NCBI RefSeq assembly: GCF_003952225.1
Contig: NZ_CP034437.1
Location: 4,044,501 to 4,108,500, forward strand
Direction: 5' to 3'
Source: Paenibacillus albus
GTDB taxonomy: Bacteria > Bacillota > Bacilli > Paenibacillales > Paenibacillaceae
Length of the DNA: 64,000 bases
The position numbers were made by a program, and so were the translations under genes. Each line of letters begins with the position of its first letter. The first letter of the stretch is position 1. This document shows positions 16,769 through 26,703 of the stretch, piece after piece. The notes beneath the pieces are model-generated. The model worked only from the letters and a program-made list of their open reading frames with translations. It was not told the origin of the DNA and searched no databases.

Positions 16769-18575
16769 GCTGAAGAAGAGGGGTTCGCTTGCGAATCAAT
16801 TGGTGCTTTCTTTTCTTGTCATCTTCCTGATTATTTTTTCCATTAGCTCGCTCTTCGCCTATTTAAGGATATTGGGCATTCTGAAGGACAACGCGAAAGA
16901 GACGACGCTAAGGCAGTTTAAGCAATACGACTACAACCTCACGTCATTCGCGAACGAAGTAGATCAATTGTCCCGACTGCTTGTCCTCGATTCCGAGCTG
17001 TACAATTTGATCAATTACAAGAGCAAGCCCGAGCTGGACCGCGTCCTGCAGGTCGGACTCGCTTTTCGCAATTTCACGCAAATTCTGTCCGACTACAAAT
17101 ATATCAAAGAGATCAGCTTCTACGGTGATGACGGCTTCGCCATTCGCACGACCGCGCAGAGCAACGAGATTCTTGTCGATGCGAAGGATAAGGTGAACAA
17201 GTTCTATCAATCCAAAATCTACGAGAAGTCGGTATCCGGAGGACAGAAGCTGGTGTGGTTAGGCGGTTTCACCGATCAGGATTTCGTGATATCGGACGGA
17301 TTATCTGCATCTCCGGAAGCTGCAAAGCCCGTAGCTTACATCTCAGCGGCTCGCAGCTTCTTCTCGAATAATCAAGCCGGTACGCTGGTCATCAACGTGG
17401 ATATGAAGTATTTCACGGATATTTATAACCATGCGAACGACATCAGCAGCAACGAGCTCTATCTGATTGACGAGAAAGGGAAGATCGTTTCCGATAGCAA
17501 CGAAGCGAGTATAGGCGAATCAGGGATGGCCCCTTCGCAACCGCAAGTCTCTGCGAGCAGCGACATTAAATTTTCCAGCGAAGAACGAAGCGGCAAGCAA
17601 ATCATGTCCTATCGGATCGATAGTTTAGGCTGGGAATTAATTAACGAAATACCCGTAAGCGCTTTCATAAGCGATGCTCTAGCGTTAAGAACGATCGTGC
17701 TGACGATGTTTGTTTTTAGCTTAGTATCGGCTGCCGTTCTTTCGAGATTCTGGATTCTGAAAGTCACGAAGCCGCTCAACAGTTTAACGAACGTGGTCCG
17801 TAAGATGGGGCAAGGAAATTTGGGGCTGACGCTTGACCTCGAGATGAGGAACGAGCTCGGAATCTTGATCACGCAATTCAACAAAATGTCGAAGAACATA
17901 TACGATTTAATGGAGCAGAAGGAAACCATTCAAGAAGAGAAGAGAATGATCGAGATCGGTGCGCTGCAATCCCAAATCAATCCCCATTTCTTCTATAACT
18001 CCCTGAATACGATCAAGTGGATGGCTATCATGGCAAAAGCGGACAATATCGTGGAAAGCATTACGACGCTTGGCGATTATTTGCAGCCCATGTTCAGCAA
18101 AGGCATGTTCTGTACGATCCAAGAGGAAATCGACTATATCGAGAACTATACCAAGATCATGAACTATCGAATGGCAGGCGGCATTAAAGTCGTGCACCGA
18201 ATCCCCTTGGGTTTAAGAGAATACCGGATGTTGCGGTTTCTGCTGCAGCCACTTATCGAGAACGCGATTACACACGGGTTGAAAAACCGCAGCGGCGGCG
18301 TCATCAGCATAACGGCGGAAGAACGGGGCAACGAGATTCTATGGAGTATTCAGGATAACGGGGAAGGCATGACCGAAGCCAGACTGCAGGAAGTAAGGAG
18401 ATCACTCGTGAATTGGGACGGCGAGGCTTGGGACGAAAGAAAAGGAATCGGTTTGTACAATACGAACCGCAGGCTTCAGCTTCACTTCGGCGAGCATTAC
18501 AGCATTCATATCGAGAGCAAACCGCAAGAAGGGACCGAACTGACGTTTGGGATTCCAAAAGTGCTAAAATCGTAA
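16755..18575 (+). CDS. YesM-type sensor histidine kinase
   Basis: 606 residues. The first membrane helix is at about 17-38, then an extracellular Cache-like sensor (about 40-300), a second helix (about 308-332), HAMP (KPLNSLTNVVRKMGQGNLGL), and a His_kinase domain with phospho-acceptor His in SQINPHFFYNSLNTIKWM. The HATPase domain has LLQPLIENAITHGL (N box) and DNGEGM plus KGIGLYNTNRRL (G boxes). It pairs with the preceding YesN regulator, overlapping its repaired 3' end by 14 bases. GGGAGG precedes the ATG at 16755. The ligand is presumably a sugar, perhaps via the binding protein at 20.6 kb. Confidence 0.93.
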   Translation: MAIFKLKKRGSLANQLVLSFLVIFLIIFSISSLFAYLRILGILKDNAKETTLRQFKQYDYNLTSFANEVDQLSRLLVLDSELYNLINYKSKPELDRVLQVGLAFRNFTQILSDYKYIKEISFYGDDGFAIRTTAQSNEILVDAKDKVNKFYQSKIYEKSVSGGQKLVWLGGFTDQDFVISDGLSASPEAAKPVAYISAARSFFSNNQAGTLVINVDMKYFTDIYNHANDISSNELYLIDEKGKIVSDSNEASIGESGMAPSQPQVSASSDIKFSSEERSGKQIMSYRIDSLGWELINEIPVSAFISDALALRTIVLTMFVFSLVSAAVLSRFWILKVTKPLNSLTNVVRKMGQGNLGLTLDLEMRNELGILITQFNKMSKNIYDLMEQKETIQEEKRMIEIGALQSQINPHFFYNSLNTIKWMAIMAKADNIVESITTLGDYLQPMFSKGMFCTIQEEIDYIENYTKIMNYRMAGGIKVVHRIPLGLREYRMLRFLLQPLIENAITHGLKNRSGGVISITAEERGNEILWSIQDNGEGMTEARLQEVRRSLVNWDGEAWDERKGIGLYNTNRRLQLHFGEHYSIHIESKPQEGTELTFGIPKVLKS

Positions 18576-18657
18576 AAAAAGTACCATTTTTAAGTGAGGC
18601 AGTCAGCTCCACTTTTACTTTTGCTCCGGTTTGTTCTAGATTTCGCCGAAATGTCCA

Positions 18658-18686
18658 TGTTTTTTCGATATGGTCTTTTCTATAAT
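18658..18686 (+). promoter_or_regulatory. Candidate promoter of the sugar importer operon
   Basis: A perfect TATAAT (18681-18686) lies about 42 bases before the first permease start, with only a poor -35 (TGTTTT) 17 bases upstream. A weak -35 fits activator dependence, the activator being the adjacent YesN-type regulator. This is inferred. Confidence 0.5.
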
Positions 18687-18727
18687 GAGTCCATAGACCA
18701 AATCCTTCAGGCAAGGAGATATCTCAT

Positions 18728-19630
18728 ATGACCTATAAGTCCAATAAAACGGGATGGAGATATTTTTTGATCGCCATGCCTTTCATGATTTATGTAACCG
18801 CTTTCTACTTCGTTCCGTTATTCGGTTGGATTTATTCGTTCTACAACTATAATCCGGCGCTTAGCTTCTCGCAGCTCCAATTCGTAGGCTTCGATAATTT
18901 TATGAAAATGTACAACGAATGGAGCGAAATTTATCGGGTTCTCAAAAACACGCTAGCGATGAGCGTTCTCTCAATCTTGGTGACACCGCTGCCTCTAGTC
19001 GCGGCTATCATGCTGAATGAAGTCAAGCACGATAAGTTCAAGCGATTTATACAGACGGTAACGACGCTTCCGAATTTCATAAGCTGGATCGTCGTATTCG
19101 CGTTAACGTTCGCCGTCTTCTCGAACGAAGGTCTCTACTATACGCTGCTTCGAAACTTGCATCTTGACGTCCCGGTTATCGGAATCATGGGCAATAATGG
19201 GGCGACTTGGTTCTTCCAGCTTGGGCTATCCGTGTGGAAGGGCATCGGATGGACGATGATTATCTATATCGCAGCAATTGCGGGGATCGACAACGAACAA
19301 TACGAGGCGGCACGCATAGACGGCGCGGGCAAATTCGGATTAATGCGCCATATTACGATTCCGGGGCTTGCTCCTACTTTCTTCGTTCTCCTATTATTAC
19401 AGATCAGCAATTTGCTGAATAACGGCTTCGATCAATACTTCGTTTTCTACAACTCGCTCGTCGCAGATAAGATCGAAGTGCTAGATTTCTATATTTACAA
19501 GGTCGGCTGGCTGGTCAGCGATTACTCTTACGCTACCGTGCTGGGAATGGTGAAATCACTGCTTGGCATCGCTCTGTTGTTCGCGGTCAACTATCTCTCC
19601 AGGAAAACGAAGGGAGAGTCGCTGCTATGA
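18728..19630 (+). CDS. Sugar ABC transporter permease, LplB/YtcP-partner type
   Basis: 300 residues with six membrane helices (first at about 12-35). The cytoplasmic EAA loop reads EAARIDGAGKFGLMRHITIPGL (about 196-217), the carbohydrate uptake-1 (CUT1) consensus. LplB-type permeases work without a dedicated ATPase in the operon and borrow MsmX-type ATPases; no ATPase gene is present here. The ribosome site is AAGGAGATAT. It overlaps the next permease by four bases. Imports oligosaccharide, identity unknown. Confidence 0.9.
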   Translation: MTYKSNKTGWRYFLIAMPFMIYVTAFYFVPLFGWIYSFYNYNPALSFSQLQFVGFDNFMKMYNEWSEIYRVLKNTLAMSVLSILVTPLPLVAAIMLNEVKHDKFKRFIQTVTTLPNFISWIVVFALTFAVFSNEGLYYTLLRNLHLDVPVIGIMGNNGATWFFQLGLSVWKGIGWTMIIYIAAIAGIDNEQYEAARIDGAGKFGLMRHITIPGLAPTFFVLLLLQISNLLNNGFDQYFVFYNSLVADKIEVLDFYIYKVGWLVSDYSYATVLGMVKSLLGIALLFAVNYLSRKTKGESLL

Positions 19631-20526
19631 TAAACAAATACCAGGGCTCCTTATCGGAACGATTGTTTGATTGGTTCAACTACGTATTTATGGCCTTGTT
19701 CTCCTTAGTCTGCATCTATCCGTTCTATTACGTGCTCATATACTCGATCAGTAATCCGAGACTCGCTTCGAAAGGCATATATTTCTTTCCCGCCGAATTC
19801 GATTTTGACAGCTATATTAAAGTCCTCAGCTTGAACACAATCCCGCACGCCTTTCTAGTTTCCTTGGAGAAAACGGTTATTTTCACCGTATTATGTGTCT
19901 ACTTCTCATCGATGTTAGCCTTTCTGTTCACGAAACGAGTGATGCCTTTTCGTAAAACGATGTATCGTTTCGTCATCTCATCCATGTATCTGAATTCGGG
20001 CTTGATCCCGTGGTACATTACGATGAAAACCTACGGGCTCCGCGATTCCTTCCTACTCTACGTCTTGCCGGGCATCATTAACGCCTTCTATATCATTCTG
20101 ATAAAAACCTATATCGAACAAATGCCTTCTTCGTTGGAAGAGTCGGCGCAAATGGATGGCGCGGGTTTTCTGACCATCTTCAATCGGATTATATTCCCAT
20201 TGTCCAGACCAATCGTTGCGACGGTTGCCGTCTACGCCTCCGTAGGCTGCTGGAATACTTGGATCGATAATTACCTGCTCGTCGATAACGAGAAGCTGCA
20301 GACCATTCAGGTCATACTGTTCGCCTATCTGAACGAAGCGCAGGGCATGGCGACTGATCTGATGACGATGGTGACGAATGCGAATTCAGGCAGGCAGCTT
20401 CAGCTCTCGCCGGAAACGATCAAAATGAGCATCACTGTCATTTCGGTGCTTCCGATTATTCTTGTATATCCGTTTCTGCAGAAGAATTTCATCAAAGGAA
20501 TCATGCTTGGAGCAGTAAAAGGTTGA
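19627..20526 (+). CDS. Sugar ABC transporter permease, LplC/YtcP/YesQ type
   Basis: 299 residues, second membrane subunit. The family's N-terminal motif is present (ERLFDWFNYVFMALFSLVCIYPFYYV), followed by six helices. The EAA loop is EESAQMDGAGFLTIFNRIIFPLS (about 175-197). It starts inside the stop region of the first permease, so the two are coupled. It forms the heterodimeric channel with that protein and would use a shared housekeeping ATPase encoded elsewhere. Confidence 0.9.
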   Translation: MINKYQGSLSERLFDWFNYVFMALFSLVCIYPFYYVLIYSISNPRLASKGIYFFPAEFDFDSYIKVLSLNTIPHAFLVSLEKTVIFTVLCVYFSSMLAFLFTKRVMPFRKTMYRFVISSMYLNSGLIPWYITMKTYGLRDSFLLYVLPGIINAFYIILIKTYIEQMPSSLEESAQMDGAGFLTIFNRIIFPLSRPIVATVAVYASVGCWNTWIDNYLLVDNEKLQTIQVILFAYLNEAQGMATDLMTMVTNANSGRQLQLSPETIKMSITVISVLPIILVYPFLQKNFIKGIMLGAVKG

Positions 20527-20600
20527 AGCGGATATGATGGTTTTTCTAGGGGACCATGTATCGATAGATGCACTCTTACTATTAATAGGGAGGGTATTCC

Positions 20601-22463
20601 ATGTCAATCTTGAAAAAAAGAACGAGTTTGATTGCGATCATGCTCATGATGGCACTTCTCCTGTTATCGGCATGCTCCGGTAATAAAGAAGACAACAATA
20701 CCTCTTCGACTGCGGCAAACGAAACGAACAATGCGAACAAGGCACCGGCCGCAAACGAAACGAACAATACGGACAAAGCGCCAGCTGCGAACGAATCAAA
20801 CGCCACGACAGACAACTCGGCAGCAGCTGCGGACTCGGACTATCCCGTTCTTCCCAGGGACCCGATTACGTTAAAAGTATTTATCGGCGGAGCGGATACC
20901 GATAAGGGGATTTGGAACACGACCATCGCCAAAGAAATCCAGAAAAAGCTCGGCATCACGCTCGATTTCATCACAGGTGACGACGTGAAAGCGAAGACGA
21001 TGATCGCAGGTGGCGACTTGCCCGACGTCATCATGACAGTCGGCTCCGTATCGGCTTTGGTCAATTCCATGATTCAAGGCGGCCAAGTCATTCCACTCGA
21101 TGACTTGATCGATAAATACGGTCCGAACATTAAGAAGTACACGCCAGGCGCGCTGGAAATCATGAAGAAAGTCGCGAGCAATAACACGGACAAGGTATAT
21201 TTCCTGCCGGTTCGAGTGAGCAAAGCCAATGATGCGAGCATGGCCAAGGACGGCTTCGTAGGATTTTACACGAGATGGGATTTATACAAAGGAATCGGCG
21301 CTCCGGTCATGAATAACGAAGACGATTTCCTGAAGGTCAATAAAGAAATGCAAGATAAGTACCCGACAACCAAGGACGGCAAGAAAACATATGCCTTCTC
21401 CGCATGGGGAGGAGAGCTATTCCCATACATTATTTCGTACCCTCACGCGATGGGGTGGAGCAACTGGCTCTCGGATACTTCAGTAAACGCGACAACCGGC
21501 GATGTTTCATACAATTTCACTGAGAAAGACGGCGTGTTCTGGCAAGGTATCAAGTTCTTTAATAAAGCATACCGCATGGGCATCTTCGATCCCGAAGGCA
21601 TTACGCAGAAGATCGACCAGTACATTGCTAAGCTCAACTCAGGTCAAGTGTTCAATTCGGCCGCCAGCTTCTGGATGGGCGGCAATGAATTGATCAAGAA
21701 TACCGGCAACGATAACGCGCAATTGCTGCAATTGCCTGGTCCGTTCCCTGGGTACTTGTACTTGTATCCGATTGAGAATCCGGGTGGAAACAGCTTATCG
21801 CCTGCCCATGCGATTACGAAGGCGAATAAATACCCGGAACGCACGATGGAATTGTTTAATTACCTGAGCGGAACAGAAGGCGGAAGGCTGCTCTATACCG
21901 GCGTCAAAGGCGTCGATTGGGACGTCGTGGACGGCAAGCCGAAGCTGATCGGCAAGATGGCGAATCCATCTGATCCGGGCTATTCCGATTACTTAAAGAG
22001 CGTAGGCACTGAGAAGCTCAATCGGTTGGCTGGTCTAATCGAGAGCTACCCTGCGGAAGACGGATATCCGCTCGATCTCAAGATCAACATCGATCCGAAT
22101 ACGGTTACGAAAGCAGAGAAGGAGCTTGCTCAGCAGTTCGGAGCCGATCTGTACCCCGGACAGGTGTACGACAAACTGGTTAAAGAAGGAAAAGGCATTG
22201 TGAACACGACTTACTTCCCGTTCACCGCGTTCGTCAAGCAGCCTTCCGAGCAAACGGCGCAGACGCTTGTCAAGGCGGAGCAATACTTCATGGCGAACGT
22301 CGCGAAATATATTATGGCTAAGGACGATGCGGCATTCGAAGCTGCGCAGAACAAAGCTATTGATGATTTCAACGCGATGGGCGTGGACAAAGCGTATGAC
22401 GAATTCCGCAAGCTAGTGGACGACGCGAAGGAGTTTGCAAAGACAGTCAAATTGGATCAATAA
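20601..22463 (+). CDS. Sugar ABC transporter substrate-binding lipoprotein, LplA type
   Basis: 620 residues. The lipoprotein signal peptide has lipobox LLSAC with Cys at residue 25. A low-complexity Ala/Asn/Thr linker with repeats follows (about 38-75), then a family 1 solute-binding domain typical of the long LplA/YtcQ class (about 500-560 residues). It captures an oligosaccharide outside the cell for the two preceding permeases. AGGGAGGG precedes the ATG. The gene order permease-permease-binding protein is normal for this type. A hairpin follows the stop. Confidence 0.92.
   Translation: MSILKKRTSLIAIMLMMALLLLSACSGNKEDNNTSSTAANETNNANKAPAANETNNTDKAPAANESNATTDNSAAAADSDYPVLPRDPITLKVFIGGADTDKGIWNTTIAKEIQKKLGITLDFITGDDVKAKTMIAGGDLPDVIMTVGSVSALVNSMIQGGQVIPLDDLIDKYGPNIKKYTPGALEIMKKVASNNTDKVYFLPVRVSKANDASMAKDGFVGFYTRWDLYKGIGAPVMNNEDDFLKVNKEMQDKYPTTKDGKKTYAFSAWGGELFPYIISYPHAMGWSNWLSDTSVNATTGDVSYNFTEKDGVFWQGIKFFNKAYRMGIFDPEGITQKIDQYIAKLNSGQVFNSAASFWMGGNELIKNTGNDNAQLLQLPGPFPGYLYLYPIENPGGNSLSPAHAITKANKYPERTMELFNYLSGTEGGRLLYTGVKGVDWDVVDGKPKLIGKMANPSDPGYSDYLKSVGTEKLNRLAGLIESYPAEDGYPLDLKINIDPNTVTKAEKELAQQFGADLYPGQVYDKLVKEGKGIVNTTYFPFTAFVKQPSEQTAQTLVKAEQYFMANVAKYIMAKDDAAFEAAQNKAIDDFNAMGVDKAYDEFRKLVDDAKEFAKTVKLDQ
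20715..20802 (+). repeat. 36-base tandem repeat in the binding-protein linker
   Basis: About 2.4 copies of a 36-base unit begin at 20715, 20751 and 20787. They encode ANETNNANKAPA, ANETNNTDKAPA and a decayed ANESNATTDN. The repeat lengthens the spacer between lipid anchor and binding domain. It is a likely site of copy-number variation. Confidence 0.85.
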
Positions 22464-22482
22464 TCGAAGCGGCAACTAGGAG

Positions 22483-22510
22483 AAGGGACTGCCTTAAGGG
22501 AGTCCCTTTT
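22483..22510 (+). terminator. Hairpin with short T-run after the binding-protein gene
   Basis: AAGGGACT (22483-22490) pairs with AGTCCCTT (22501-22508), followed by TTC. It probably causes partial termination, keeping importer expression above that of the enzymes downstream. Confidence 0.65.
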
Positions 22511-22535
22511 CAAGTAAAGAGAAGGTGGTTACCTG

Positions 22536-24524
22536 ATGAAATTATCGTTTCGCATCGGCGTTTCCCGCTATGAAAGTGAAGATCAATTTCAAGAGCTGCT
22601 TACTTTTCTCCTTCGGCACCGAGAATGCGTGGATGAGCTGACCCTCTTCACGGAATATTGGCATCACGGTTATTTCCCGTTGGAGGATTTCGCCGAGCGA
22701 TGCGATATCTTGAAGAACCGCATGGATCGCCTTCGCTCTCATGGTTTTCGCAACGTCGGAATAAACATGCTGTGCACGCTCGGCCATATGCCTGAAGCTT
22801 GGGATTGGCTTTCCGAGCTTCCCTTTCAAGGCGCAGTCGGGTGGGACGGCAAGGTTGCCTCCTGCAGCTTCTGTCCGAATTCCCTGGAATTCCGCGCCTA
22901 TATTGCCCATAAATACACGATGGCCGCACGCGCGAAGCCGGAGTTTATTTGGCTCGACGACGATCTGCGTTTATTCGGAATCGGCGTTGACTATGCCTGC
23001 TTTTGCGATACGTGCATCAGGATTTATAACGTGAGCCATCAATTTGCATATACGAGAGAAAGTCTTGTTGGCGCGCTGAATTCCCCGGAAGGCAAGCCAT
23101 TGAGGGAACGCTGGGTTCAGCAAAATATCGATACCATCGCAAGCTTGCTCCAGCATATCGCGGAAACCGTTCACCTTGTGGACCCGCAAATTGAGCTTGG
23201 ATTAATGACAGTCAGCCTTAACATTTCCACCTATACAGGCGCGGATTACGAGAAATGGTTCACGGCATTAAATTCCATGAAGGCCAGACCGGGAGGCGGA
23301 TTCTTCGATGACGCCAAGCCGTTCGGATTCGTGCGCAAAGCACATGAGGTTAACCGACAGATCGCTCATTACCCCGATACGGTGAGTGACATTCAATACG
23401 AATTGGAGAACTTTCCATACCACAGGCTGTCCAAATCCGTCCATATCGCAATGCTGGAATGCACTGTCGCCATTGCTTCCGGTACGCATGGCGTTGCCTT
23501 CAACGTGTTGAAGGGTGAAGAGGGCTCGCTTGCGGAATTCCACGAAATTATGGACGCGATTGAAGCGAATAAACCGTTATGGACGGAAATGGATCGAATC
23601 GCCGGCAATTTCGTAAATGTCGGGCTGTATCCGGCATTATCACCCTTATATGAGGCGCGTAGAAATGTGGATAGCGGCAGCTGGTTCGAACCCATCTCCG
23701 TCGATAACGCTCCGAATGTATACATCCTTAGCGAGATAGGAATTCCGCTCAGCATGGACGCAGATCAATCATGTGTAACCGTTCTGAGCGGCAATATGGC
23801 GGAAGGTTATACGACCGAAGAATTAATCGCGATGCTGAGCAGAGGCGTGCTGATGGACGGTAAGACTGTCGAAATTCTGTCCACGCAAGGACTTGGAGAA
23901 TACTGCGGCGTGTCGATTCAAGAAACGTACGATAACGGAGTGTTCGAACGATTTGCACCGGATCCGATCAATAGCGGTTTCATCTTAGAAAACAGAGATG
24001 CGCGCAATTCGATGAGCAAGGAAAAAGGGTATGTTCTAAAGCCGCTTATCGATGAAGTGAGAGTGCTCAGCCGTTTAATCAGCTATACGAAGGAGGAACT
24101 CGGACCGACTTCGACGCTCTATGAGAATACGCTCGGAGGGAGAATTGTTGTACAAGGATATGTACCTTGGCAGCTGATCCATTCAGGTGTCAAACGAACG
24201 CAGCTGCTGCGAATCTGCGATTGGCTTAGTTATGATCGACTCCCCGTCGTCATCGACCGATGTCTAAAGGTTGTTCCTTTCTTCAAGCAAGCTGAGGACG
24301 GCAGCGGATGGTTTCTTTTGTTACTGAGTGGTTCTTTCGATGAGTCGGGTTCCTTCGAAGTGAAGCTACGAACCGGAGCTGCGAAAGGAACGATATGCGA
24401 GCTTTTAGCGGACGGAAGCAGCGTTATTTTGCCGGAAACAGCATTTGAGCGTTCCGAAGGAGAAGTCGTTCTGCGAGCGGACAATATAGGGAGTTGGAAG
24501 TTTCGAATATTCTATCAAACCTGA
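22536..24524 (+). CDS. Uncharacterised barrel protein with LDDDLR/CxCxxC motif (GH42-like architecture), paralogue 1
   Basis: 662 residues, no signal peptide, no family I can name. The N-terminal half looks like a beta/alpha barrel: ELTLFTEYWHHGYFPLEDF (about 31-49), then FIWLDDDLRLFGIGVDYACFC (about 145), ending in Cys-x-Cys-x-x-Cys. The same LDDDLR...CxCxxC block occurs in the 31.4 kb gene. GH42 beta-galactosidases carry a similar zinc cysteine cluster. The middle part (about 400-500, TTEELIAMLSRGVLMDGKTV) resembles their flavodoxin-like trimerisation domain, and a beta-rich C-terminus follows. I infer an intracellular glycosidase-like enzyme of unknown specificity. It follows the importer and precedes GH36. 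The ribosome site is GAAGGTGG. Confidence 0.75.
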   Translation: MKLSFRIGVSRYESEDQFQELLTFLLRHRECVDELTLFTEYWHHGYFPLEDFAERCDILKNRMDRLRSHGFRNVGINMLCTLGHMPEAWDWLSELPFQGAVGWDGKVASCSFCPNSLEFRAYIAHKYTMAARAKPEFIWLDDDLRLFGIGVDYACFCDTCIRIYNVSHQFAYTRESLVGALNSPEGKPLRERWVQQNIDTIASLLQHIAETVHLVDPQIELGLMTVSLNISTYTGADYEKWFTALNSMKARPGGGFFDDAKPFGFVRKAHEVNRQIAHYPDTVSDIQYELENFPYHRLSKSVHIAMLECTVAIASGTHGVAFNVLKGEEGSLAEFHEIMDAIEANKPLWTEMDRIAGNFVNVGLYPALSPLYEARRNVDSGSWFEPISVDNAPNVYILSEIGIPLSMDADQSCVTVLSGNMAEGYTTEELIAMLSRGVLMDGKTVEILSTQGLGEYCGVSIQETYDNGVFERFAPDPINSGFILENRDARNSMSKEKGYVLKPLIDEVRVLSRLISYTKEELGPTSTLYENTLGGRIVVQGYVPWQLIHSGVKRTQLLRICDWLSYDRLPVVIDRCLKVVPFFKQAEDGSGWFLLLLSGSFDESGSFEVKLRTGAAKGTICELLADGSSVILPETAFERSEGEVVLRADNIGSWKFRIFYQT

Positions 24525-24543
24525 GGAGGGAGGAGAGGACATC

Positions 24544-26679
24544 TTGACGGTTCAATCCAATGTCATATTCGCGGACTTAGAGAAGAAACGGTTCCAGTAC
24601 GGATCAAACCTCGCGATATATACGGAGACTCTCGTGGACGGCAGACTTCTGGTATGTGGATTTCAGGACAACGGCATCACCATCTACGAACTCAGCGATT
24701 TGAAGGATAAGTCCTCGTTCGATCTCGTCGTAGACGGCGAATCACTCTATTTCGGCTGGGAGCTGGAGGACTTCGTCACCCAGGAAGATGAGATCGGAAA
24801 CGTACACGGAACATTGACATTGAAGAATTCGATTAAGCCGATTCTATTGAAAATCACCACGAGCTGCTGTGGATTCGGATTCTTCAAGCGATCTATGGTA
24901 ATAAAGAATCTTTCTGACGACGAGATGATCGGACTTACGAGCATGACGCCTTTAAAGAGCTGCATTTGGAACATCACCGACAATTTGGCGGATAATTTGA
25001 GAGATTATTCTATCTCTCCTTACTCAGTTGGACGTTTCAAAGATTTGTACTGGTCGCACGAAGGAAACTTCGATTGGCAGGATATTCCCTTGAATACCGG
25101 CGTGTTCTTTCAATCGACATTCGGCATGAGCGGGCACAGCAGTCCATTCTTCATCCTTCGCAACAATCTGAACGGCGGCTACTTCGTTTGCCAGATGGGC
25201 TGGTCCTCCAATTGGAAAATGGCTTTCTTCGCGGATTACTTCAACGACGGGCGGCTGCCCATGAAGGTTAACTTGAATCTCGAGATCATGCCGGTAACTC
25301 CGGCACCTGCCAGACTCATCGCGCCGGGCGAAGCGATTGAAACGCCTGTCGTCCATTTCGGCATGAGCCATACGGATTTGGATACGGCGATCCAGAGCCT
25401 CCATTTGCATTTGCGGAAGAGCGTCTTGCGACAAGTCGGAGACGGCTTGCAGCCGGTTATCTATAACCAAGCCGGTTATATGCAGCCGGGATTTAAACAG
25501 CCGCAGATGAGCGAGGAGGGATTGAAGCGGGAAGCGGATATTGCAGAGGCGATAGGCGCGGAGCTGCTGATGGTAGATGCGGGATGGTATGGGAAGAACG
25601 GTCAAGAGGGAACGGATTGGGGCAATACGACAGGCGATTGGTTTCCCGCAGACGGCCTTCCGAACGATCTGTTTCCCGTCTTCGAATATGCTCGGTCTAA
25701 GGGCTTGAAAGTCGGTTTATGGGTTGAGGCGGAAACGGCAGGCTCCAAATCGAAGCTTGCCGAAGAACATCCGGATTGGTTCCTCCATAAATACGACAGC
25801 AAATTCGATCGCGTACTCGATTTGGCGAAGCCGCAGGTCAAAGCATTCGTGGAATCAGAGATCGTCAGGCTCATAGAGAAATACGAGCTGGATATGTTCC
25901 GCTTGGATTACAATTCGAGCTCGAACGACGGCGGATTTAATGAGCAGGACGGACGTTACGAGAATACGCATTGGAAGCAAGTAGAAGCCATCTACGAAAT
26001 TTTTGAGCGTGTCGGCAGGCGTTTCCCGAATTTGCAGCTGGAGAACTGCGCAAGCGGAGGAGGGAGAACAGATGTCGGCATGGTCAGCCGGTTCACGACG
26101 ACCTGGGTTTCGGACTGGTTCAAGATGCCGAGAACGGTTCGAATATTGAACGGGATGAGCATGGCGCTACCGCCTGAATATATCAACCGCTCGACCGGAA
26201 TCGAGAGCTCGTATGCCGGGAATCTCGATACCCAGCTGCATGTAATTATCATGGCACATCCGACTTTGTTCGGGATCACGCCTTCCTTGGAGCAAGCGAA
26301 TCCGGCCATTAAGGCAGTGACTCGGAAGTATATCGAGATCTACAAAAATTTTATTCGTACCTTTCATCGAACGGCGACAGTCTATCATCATACCCCGGTC
26401 ATCCCCGGAGCGGACGGCAGCGGATGGGCGGCACTCGAGTATGTATCGGAGGACAGGAAGAAAGCTGTCGCCGCGGTATTCCGGCTCATGAACGTGGAAG
26501 AAAACGTCTATACGCTCAAATTCAGAGGTTTGAATAAAAAAGCGAGTTACCATGTGAAAGTGGAGCCGGAAGGCAGCGAGTTCATGCTTCATGGCTATGC
26601 GTTATCCAGAGATGGCCTCGAGATTAAGCTGGATACGGCTTTAACATCGCAGTTGATCATGCTGACGGAAACGGAATAA
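24544..26679 (+). CDS. Alpha-galactosidase, glycoside hydrolase family 36
   Basis: 711 residues, no signal peptide, so cytoplasmic. An N-terminal beta-supersandwich (1-300) precedes the barrel. Family motifs are LMVDAGWYGKNG, VGLWVEAE, the nucleophile region DMFRLDYNSSSNDGG (Asp in RLDYN), the hallmark LENCASGGGRTDVGM and the acid/base region WVSDWF. It removes terminal alpha-galactose, or possibly another alpha-linked sugar, from imported oligosaccharide. The start is TTG at 24544, preceded by GAGGAGGGAGGAGAGG. A GH-D relative such as alpha-N-acetylgalactosaminidase is the alternative. Confidence 0.9.
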   Translation: MTVQSNVIFADLEKKRFQYGSNLAIYTETLVDGRLLVCGFQDNGITIYELSDLKDKSSFDLVVDGESLYFGWELEDFVTQEDEIGNVHGTLTLKNSIKPILLKITTSCCGFGFFKRSMVIKNLSDDEMIGLTSMTPLKSCIWNITDNLADNLRDYSISPYSVGRFKDLYWSHEGNFDWQDIPLNTGVFFQSTFGMSGHSSPFFILRNNLNGGYFVCQMGWSSNWKMAFFADYFNDGRLPMKVNLNLEIMPVTPAPARLIAPGEAIETPVVHFGMSHTDLDTAIQSLHLHLRKSVLRQVGDGLQPVIYNQAGYMQPGFKQPQMSEEGLKREADIAEAIGAELLMVDAGWYGKNGQEGTDWGNTTGDWFPADGLPNDLFPVFEYARSKGLKVGLWVEAETAGSKSKLAEEHPDWFLHKYDSKFDRVLDLAKPQVKAFVESEIVRLIEKYELDMFRLDYNSSSNDGGFNEQDGRYENTHWKQVEAIYEIFERVGRRFPNLQLENCASGGGRTDVGMVSRFTTTWVSDWFKMPRTVRILNGMSMALPPEYINRSTGIESSYAGNLDTQLHVIIMAHPTLFGITPSLEQANPAIKAVTRKYIEIYKNFIRTFHRTATVYHHTPVIPGADGSGWAALEYVSEDRKKAVAAVFRLMNVEENVYTLKFRGLNKKASYHVKVEPEGSEFMLHGYALSRDGLEIKLDTALTSQLIMLTETE

Positions 26680-26703
26680 GACTTTGGCCTTGGAGGATTG
26701 TTT

